Source: Chelativorans sp. (lineage in GTDB: Bacteria; Pseudomonadota; Alphaproteobacteria; Rhizobiales; Rhizobiaceae). Taken from it: a stretch of DNA of 64,000 bases. The number at the start of each line of letters is the position of its first letter. Positions within the stretch are counted from its first letter, which is position 1. A program made the position numbers and the translations under genes. Shown one piece after another: positions 59,476-64,000 of this stretch. The notes below the pieces were generated by a model. That model had not been told where the DNA came from, did no database searches, and worked only from the letters and a program-made list of their open reading frames with translations. The stretch is taken from positions 16,490 to 80,489 of the forward strand of contig NZ_JAPSLH010000019.1 in the NCBI RefSeq assembly GCF_031180965.1. Direction: 5' to 3'.

Positions 59476-60535
59476 TCAGGTCAAGTCGTTGGAGGAGCAA
59501 GGATCGAACTGAGATGTGGCCCCGCAGTCGGCAGTTGGGCGGACGCACTTCACGCTTAGCTTCAATGCGGGGATTCCTCAACAGTCGCGCCATCGCACGG
59601 GAGCCGGCGCCAACCGAATCTCGATTTGTCGGCTCTGCTTCTTAGTCAGGGCACCCGCGCCTGCAGCATGAGTATGTCCCAAGCATGTGAGGGAACTCCG
59701 GACATGGCGATCACTGCTGCCGCTGCAGGCCCAATCGGGGCTGGCGCGGCGATTTCGCCAAGATTCTCTAAGGCAAGATAGACCAAATATGCGAAGGGCA
59801 CTGCAAACAGCAAGCCTTCGTTCCAAGGGATGCTGAGATAATATGCGTAGGGGGTGATAACCGAGTTCGCGATCAAGTCTCTTACCGCAACGGTCCATAG
59901 CTCTGTGCGCCGGTTTTGAGGTCGCAAGGATCGCTATCCCTTTTGCTGCTGAGCATCAGATCATGCCTTACTCCGAACGTCCAGAACGCGGACAGAGTGC
60001 GATTACCCCAGCCAAGAGCACTCCGCGACCACGCCTTCGGCTTTTCATTTGCCGCCGCGCAGAGGGACTCGCGCTTAGTTCCTCGGCGTGCCACGGGGCT
60101 TTCGACTGCGTCTTCAGCGTGCAGCTTTGAGTCGCCACAAGCCGCTTCTTGATGGAATGCCTGGCGGTGCAAGGACGATGACGTTCACGTCGAAATATCG
60201 GTCGTCGCCTCGCGACAAGCTATGGAGCTCGGGCACGATCGGTATTCTCTTCGAGATTAGGTGCGATGCAACTCGGCCGCGGCATCCCGGTCGAGAAGCC
60301 GATGTGCCAATGCTCTCTTCGCACGTACCTTCGCCGGCAATCGCGTTTTGTCGCGGGGGATTGAGAGGATCTCGACGCAGGCGAACTCCACATTGCGTTC
60401 ATCCCGCGTCCAGTGCCGCGTGTGGTTGAAACCCGTTCGAACCAAGGGCGCTCGTTCGCAACGTAGCGCGACATGAAAAAGGCCACCGATGAAGCCTGAA
60501 AGATTTCACGATATTGAGTGTTCTCTGAGATTTGG
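59476..60535. other. Second gene-poor region before tRNA-Cys
   Basis: About 1 kb without an intact gene. One broken membrane-protein fragment lies at 59646–59927. Other frames are short and overlapping. No repeat of the tRNA-Cys 3' end was found in it, so tRNA-directed integration is not supported. Confidence 0.4.
59646..59927 (-). pseudogene. Fragment of a membrane protein, possibly a GT87-like glycosyltransferase C-terminus
   Basis: An open stretch of 93 codons beginning at a TTG, without a ribosome site. It encodes two hydrophobic segments (NSVITPYAYYLSIPWNEGLLF and FAYLVYLALENLG, then an Ala-rich one). The ITPYAYY context recalls the C-terminal end of polyprenol-phosphate-mannose-dependent (GT87/DUF2029) transferases. 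It would be the 3' remnant of a third glycan gene next to the flippase/GT4 pair. This is a tentative reading. Confidence 0.3.
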
Positions 60536-60609
60536 TGGAGGCCTCGCCCGGAATCGAACCGGGGTGCAAGGATTTGCAGTCCTCTGCGTAACCACTCCGC
60601 CACGAGGCC
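60536..60609 (-). tRNA. tRNA-Cys (anticodon GCA)
   Basis: A 74-base cloverleaf on the minus strand with acceptor GGCCTCG/CGAGGCC, anticodon stem AGGAC/ATCCT enclosing the GCA anticodon, T-arm GTTCGATTC and an encoded CCA end. Confidence 0.96.
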
Positions 60610-60869
60610 ATGCCGTGCGGCATGCGCCGTTCAATAGGTTCAGCCTTCTGTGGCGTCAAGCGCCTAGCGGCGATCCCCTGCGTTTTCCGCAGGTGGTGCG
60701 GTGGACCTTGCCGAGAAGGCGCAGGCCCAAACCGGCAGCGAGCATCCAGCGAGCGCGGTGCATCAAAACTGGACTCAATCGGAAAGGAAATCGGAACATG
60801 TGACATGCGCCGAGGTTGGCAGGGATTGCCGCGCCAAGGCCGCGGCTTGCCAACCCGAGGAGACCGACC

Positions 60870-61748
60870 ATGTTCTTTCGCACCAACCAGTTCCAATACA
60901 GCGCGAAGCCGGACCGGCCCGATCCCGTCTACGCAAAGCAGCTCCAGGAGGTGCTCGGCGGCCAATGGGGCGAGATCAGCGTGATGATGACCTATCTGTT
61001 CCAGGGCTGGAACTGCCGCGCGCCAGCCAAATACCGCGACATGATCCTCGATATCGGCACCGAGGAGATCGCCCATGTGGAGATGCTCGCGACCATGATT
61101 GCCCGGCTGCTCGAGACCTCGCCGGTCGAGGCTGCGGAGGCGGCGGCGAAGAACTCCGCCATCGGGGCCGTGCTTGGCGGATCGCGCCTCGAGGACGTCA
61201 TCGTCTCCGGCATGAACCCGCAGCACGCCATCGTTTCCGGCCAGGGCGCGACGCCCACCGACAGCGTCGGATATCCCTGGAACGCGCGTTACACCATAGC
61301 ATCGGGCAATCTTCTGGCCGATTTCCGCTTCAACGTGACGGCGGAGACCCAGGGGCGGCTGCAGGTGTGCCGTCTCTACGAGCTCACCGACGATGCGGGG
61401 GTGCGCGACATGCTCTCCTTCCTGATCGCCCGCGACACGATGCATCAGAATCAGTGGCTTGCGGCCATCGCCGAATTGGAGGCAGACGGTCTCGACGCCA
61501 CGCCCGGCCCGATGAGCTTCCCGCAGGAGCGCGAGAAGTCGGAGGTCGCGTATCAGTTCTGGAACTGCTCGGAAGGGACGGAAAGCCAGGAGGGCCGCTG
61601 GGCCTCGGGCCCGACGCCCGACGGTAAGGGCACCTTCGAGTATCTCGCCGATCCGCAGCCGCTGGGCGAGATCGTAGAGGAACTGGCCGAGGGCGATCCG
61701 CTGCTCCATGGGACGCCAAAGATGCCGATGCCGCCGGCCGCGTCCTAA
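60870..61748 (+). CDS. Manganese catalase
   Basis: Non-heme dimanganese catalase that splits hydrogen peroxide, 292 residues. The expected metal ligands are visible: E35 (GEISVMMTY), E66 and H69 (EEIAHVEM), E160 (NVTAETQGRL) and H193 (RDTMHQNQW). The ferritin-like four-helix core is followed by the usual C-terminal tail (EGRWASGPTPDGKG). The start is the ATG at 60870 with GAGGAG 8 bases upstream; the longer frame to 60816 is rejected. It stands alone. A GC-rich hairpin follows the stop. Confidence 0.95.
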   Translation: MFFRTNQFQYSAKPDRPDPVYAKQLQEVLGGQWGEISVMMTYLFQGWNCRAPAKYRDMILDIGTEEIAHVEMLATMIARLLETSPVEAAEAAAKNSAIGAVLGGSRLEDVIVSGMNPQHAIVSGQGATPTDSVGYPWNARYTIASGNLLADFRFNVTAETQGRLQVCRLYELTDDAGVRDMLSFLIARDTMHQNQWLAAIAELEADGLDATPGPMSFPQEREKSEVAYQFWNCSEGTESQEGRWASGPTPDGKGTFEYLADPQPLGEIVEELAEGDPLLHGTPKMPMPPAAS

Positions 61749-61759
61749 AATTTGCGCAA

Positions 61760-61784
61760 CGGGCAAGGGGAGGAGCCTTGCCCG
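61760..61784 (+). terminator. Hairpin after the Mn catalase gene
   Basis: CGGGCAAGG and CCTTGCCCG form a 9-bp perfect stem with a GGAGGAG loop, 12 bp after the stop codon. No U-tract follows, so it is a weak intrinsic terminator or an mRNA-stabilising end. Confidence 0.5.
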
Positions 61785-61872
61785 CCGACAGTCGGCAACG
61801 GAACCTCCGTGAAGCCTCCGGCGTTCGAACCAGCCCGGCAGCGCGCCTGCCGGGCGCAAACAGGACGCTAAA

Positions 61873-62424
61873 ATGACTTCTCCGACCCTGCCGCCGCCCC
61901 CGCCGGAAAAGCTGAGCAGCGCGTTGAGGCGCAACATCGAGGCGATCGAAAAGCGACGCGAGCAGGATGCGAGGGAAGCCAAGCTCGAGGAGCGCATCGC
62001 CGACCGGATCACCCGGTTCACAGGCAGCATGCGCTTCGTCTATCTGCATCTTGCCCTCTACGGGTGCTGGATCATCGTCAATCTGGGGTTTGTCCCCGGA
62101 GTGCCGCGCTTCGACCCGACCTTCGTGGTCCTGGCGATGGTGGCCTCGGTCGAGGCGATCTTCCTTTCGACCTTCGTCCTCATCAGCCAGAACCGCATGG
62201 CCGCAGTTGCCGACAAGCGGGCGGATCTTGATCTGCAGATCAGCCTCTTGACGGAGCACGAACTCACCAAGGTGGCGGGGCTAATCGAAAGCATCGCCGA
62301 GCGGCTCGATTCGAAGGTGCTTCCCGATTCGGAGGTGCGCGAGATCAAGCGGGACATCTCTCCCGAGGCGGTGCTCGACGAGATCGAGGCGCACAAGCGC
62401 AGGGAGCAGTCGTCGGCGGACTAG
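61873..62424 (+). CDS. DUF1003 membrane protein
   Basis: A 183-residue protein with a charged N-terminus, two membrane helices (about residues 54–72 and 83–105) and a C-terminal hydrophilic helix. The segment TEHELTKVAGLIESIAERL and the sequence FVLISQNRMAAVADKRADLDLQ are the DUF1003 core. The function is unknown. It converges with a lipoprotein gene, with both stop codons inside one inverted repeat. Confidence 0.88.
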   Translation: MTSPTLPPPPPEKLSSALRRNIEAIEKRREQDAREAKLEERIADRITRFTGSMRFVYLHLALYGCWIIVNLGFVPGVPRFDPTFVVLAMVASVEAIFLSTFVLISQNRMAAVADKRADLDLQISLLTEHELTKVAGLIESIAERLDSKVLPDSEVREIKRDISPEAVLDEIEAHKRREQSSAD

Positions 62425-62469
62425 CCGCCCTTCCGGGATGCCCGCCGGGAGACCGCTGTGCGGCTAGTC
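62419..62469. terminator. Inverted repeat spanning both convergent stop codons
   Basis: GACTAGCCGC (62419–62428) and GCGGCTAGTC (62460–62469) are perfect complements with 31 bases between. Each arm contains the TAG stop of one of the two convergent genes. It is a likely shared 3' end for both transcripts. Confidence 0.5.
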
Positions 62470-62724
62470 GCGGCGCACGATCACCGGGCGGTAGACGACG
62501 ATCGGATCGTCCCAGCGGTCGAAGCGGTCCATGGCGGCGCGTATCTGGGCGCGCCGGTCGAGGTCGATCCTCTGCAGGCATTCGGCAAAGGCGTCGGTCC
62601 TCGGCCGGAACCCGTAGGAGCGGCACTGCTGCTCGTCGAGCGCCCGCCTTTGCTCCGGCGTGATGGTCTCGCAGGCGGAAAGGCCGATCAGCAGACAAAC
62701 GCAGACCGAGTTGAGGAAGCGCAT
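62464..62724 (-). CDS. Small lipoprotein of unknown function
   Basis: An 86-residue protein with a lipoprotein signal: MRFLNSVCVCLLIGLSAC, lipobox LSAC with the lipidated cysteine at 18. The mature part has two more cysteines (C34 and C49, possibly a disulfide) and a helical Arg/Asp-rich C-terminus ending VVYRPVIVRRD. GGAG lies 9 bases upstream of the ATG. No family was recognised. Confidence 0.78.
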   Translation of the reverse strand: MRFLNSVCVCLLIGLSACETITPEQRRALDEQQCRSYGFRPRTDAFAECLQRIDLDRRAQIRAAMDRFDRWDDPIVVYRPVIVRRD

Positions 62725-62805
62725 CGGGCGGTCTCCAAAGCTTGCGCAATCTACCGCGAGGAAAGCCTGCTTCCAAGACCTCGTCCATCCCGTCGGCGCC
62801 GCGCG

Positions 62806-63486
62806 CTAGAGACGCTTGGTGACGAGATAGATAGCGCCCTTTACCAGCGCGAAGACGACCCCTCCGGCAACCGCGACGGATATCGCGGCAAGCACCGCCC
62901 CGAAGATGATCCAGAGGCCGTCGCGCCCGAGCACGCCGAAGGAGAAGACCGAGATCGAAAGGGCGGGGAGGATATTGCCGAGCGGTACGGGCAGGAGCAG
63001 GATGACCGCCAGCACAAGGCAGAAGGCGCCGATCACATGCTCGGCCGCCGGGCTCACGAGGAAGAGGAGGCGGGGGCGCAGAAGGCGTTCGGCCCGGCGC
63101 AGCCACGGCCCGGCACGCTCCACAAACGCGGCGAAATCGGCGCGCCTTATCGAGCGCCCGCTGATGAATTTCGGCAACCACGGACGCTGCCCGAGCATCA
63201 GCTGGGCGGCGAGATAGACGAGCGGAAGGCCCAGCAGGCCCGAGGTGCCGGGCGGAGTCGGCAGCACGTTGGGCAGGGCGAAGAGGAGCATCAGCGCGCC
63301 GAATGCGCGCTCGCCCATGGCCTGCAGGAGGTCGTCTATGGAGATGCGCTCGCGCGCTGGGTCGTCGGCCATCTCCTGCAGCAGGCGCGAGAAGCGGCGC
63401 GGCGGCCTGCGGCCACGGCGCGAGGAAAAGAACTTATCGGCAAGTCCACTGTCCAGCATCATTGCTTCTCGCAGGAGCGATTGCAT
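62806..63486 (-). CDS. exoD: ExoD-like exopolysaccharide synthesis protein
   Basis: Inner-membrane protein of the ExoD family, known in rhizobia for effects on exopolysaccharide and alkaline tolerance. The conserved segment is ISIDDLLQAMGERAFGALMLLFALPNVLPTPPGTSGLLGLPLVYLAAQLMLGQRPWLP, quoted in parts: LLQAMGERAFG, ALPNVLPTPPG and GQRPWLP. Two or three further helices fill the C-terminal half. Length is 226 residues from the ATG at 63486; no good ribosome site is seen there, and an ATG at 63462 is an alternative. The exact biochemical role is unknown. Confidence 0.85.
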   Translation of the reverse strand: MQSLLREAMMLDSGLADKFFSSRRGRRPPRRFSRLLQEMADDPARERISIDDLLQAMGERAFGALMLLFALPNVLPTPPGTSGLLGLPLVYLAAQLMLGQRPWLPKFISGRSIRRADFAAFVERAGPWLRRAERLLRPRLLFLVSPAAEHVIGAFCLVLAVILLLPVPLGNILPALSISVFSFGVLGRDGLWIIFGAVLAAISVAVAGGVVFALVKGAIYLVTKRL

Positions 63487-64000
63487 TAAAGTGATGTTAC
63501 GAAGCTTCGGCAACTCAATTGTGACGGGGAGCCGGGCGGAAAGGCAGGGTTGCGCTCCGTCCCTCTCTTGCCCTTCGGCAGGCGTGCTTCATCGGCGCCA
63601 CGCCCGGCTTTCGCCGTCTGGCCATTGAAGAAGGTGGGAAGCGGGGCGCGTGATCCGTGCCTCTCTGTTGGTTTACGTGGCGCGTCCCACGCGCCCCGCC
63701 GGCCGCTGTCCCGACATTGGCCGGTCACTCGGGTCTTTCTTCCGCCCCGGCTGCACCCAATGAAGGGGGTGGTCTTTGCCGGGCCGAAGGAAAAGCCCTA
63801 GCGGCTTCTCCGCGGTTTCCGCAGTGTCGTCTCTCACCCGACACCCGTTTTTCCGAGATGCAGTCTCTGACCCTGCATCCCGGCACCGCCGGCCTGTCGC
63901 GGGCCCTCAGCATGCCTCCAGGTACCGATCCCTGGAGGGGGAGGTTGCCGCCGCTCTCCCGAACACCCGGTGCGCATCCGGTTCCCGCAAGAGCGATGGG
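63487..64000. other. Non-coding right end rich in inverted repeats
   Basis: No gene is supported. It holds a 12-bp perfect inverted repeat (63641–63652 with 63688–63699) and a competing 7-bp hairpin (63679–63695). Further right are two hairpins with nearly identical 9-base loops (63824–63844 and 63857–63879) and an 8-bp hairpin (63915–63938). No gene for which these would be a leader is complete within the window, except exoD on the minus strand. Confidence 0.5.
63824..63879. repeat. Two adjacent hairpins sharing a 9-base loop
   Basis: GTGTCG…CGACAC encloses TCTCTCACC, and GATGCAG…CTGCATC encloses TCTCTGACC. The stems differ in sequence while the loops differ at one base, a pattern expected of a structured RNA with a conserved loop rather than of a simple repeat. 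Confidence 0.5.

Noticed and set aside
60536..60609. tRNA-Cys as an integration site for the low-GC region
   Set aside because: No second copy of the tRNA 3' end was found in 55–60.5 kb, and no integrase gene is present.
60399..62030. A long minus-strand frame through tRNA-Cys and the Mn catalase gene
   Set aside because: It runs through a tRNA and antisense to a protein with all its metal ligands in place.

Overview
The window is a high-GC alphaproteobacterial chromosome segment, most like Rhizobiales of the Phyllobacteriaceae/Mesorhizobium type. The evidence is the gene order argS–SPOR protein–nagZ–scpA–scpB–tatABC–serS–surE–pcm, a fused secDF behind yajC, a suf operon in the rhizobial order sufS2-B-C-D-S1-T-A, a DUF1127 gene and an ExoD-type protein. 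Nearly all of it is housekeeping chromosome. No phage, CRISPR array or intact insertion sequence was seen.

Layout. 1–4.2 kb: phosphate permease (cut by the left edge), Nudix hydrolase, purine phosphoribosyltransferase, A-type Fe-S protein, dGTPase. 4.2–18 kb: argS, a large SPOR-domain envelope protein, a serine hydrolase on the other strand, nagZ, the ScpAB chromosome-segregation pair, an orphan ABC ATPase, the Tat translocase, serS, surE and pcm. 18–28 kb: an NlpD-like LysM/LytM lipoprotein, a DUF815 ATPase, yajC-secDF, an Mth938-like protein, a squalene/phytoene-synthase-like protein, a DUF4153 membrane protein and trmFO. 28 kb: a 46-codon DUF1127 gene followed by three stem-loops that each expose CCTCCTCCC, then tRNA-Leu. 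28.7–38.4 kb: trigger factor, an M23 peptidase, a Bcp-type peroxiredoxin, a giant AsmA-like protein, tyrS, a YegP-like protein with a histone-H1-like tail, and an alpha/beta hydrolase. 38.4–45.7 kb: the suf operon behind a good promoter with an Irr-type ICE box at its start site. 45.7–49.4 kb: a GFA-family protein, a TfoX-N protein with a probable 1-base frameshift, a DEAD-box helicase, NAD kinase and tRNA-Thr.

From 49.7 kb the content is more accessory. An AraC regulator is followed by a Tat-exported short-chain dehydrogenase and two exported NTF2/SnoaL-fold proteins. Then come an orphan glgX, tRNA-Asn and a small PGPGW membrane protein. About 1 kb of apparently decayed DNA leads to a flippase plus glycosyltransferase pair of lower GC, another about 1 kb of decayed DNA, and tRNA-Cys. 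The right end holds a manganese catalase, a DUF1003 protein, a small lipoprotein, an ExoD-like protein and about 500 bp of non-coding DNA rich in inverted repeats.

The genes work together in a few blocks: protein export (Tat, YajC-SecDF, trigger factor), cell-envelope turnover (SPOR, NagZ, NlpD-like, M23, AsmA-like), Fe-S assembly (suf operon plus a separate A-type carrier) and translation (argS, serS, tyrS, trmFO, four tRNAs). The most notable non-coding finding is the triple anti-Shine-Dalgarno hairpin RNA behind DUF1127. It resembles the CcsR/cuckoo RNAs of Rhodobacter but has three hairpins.
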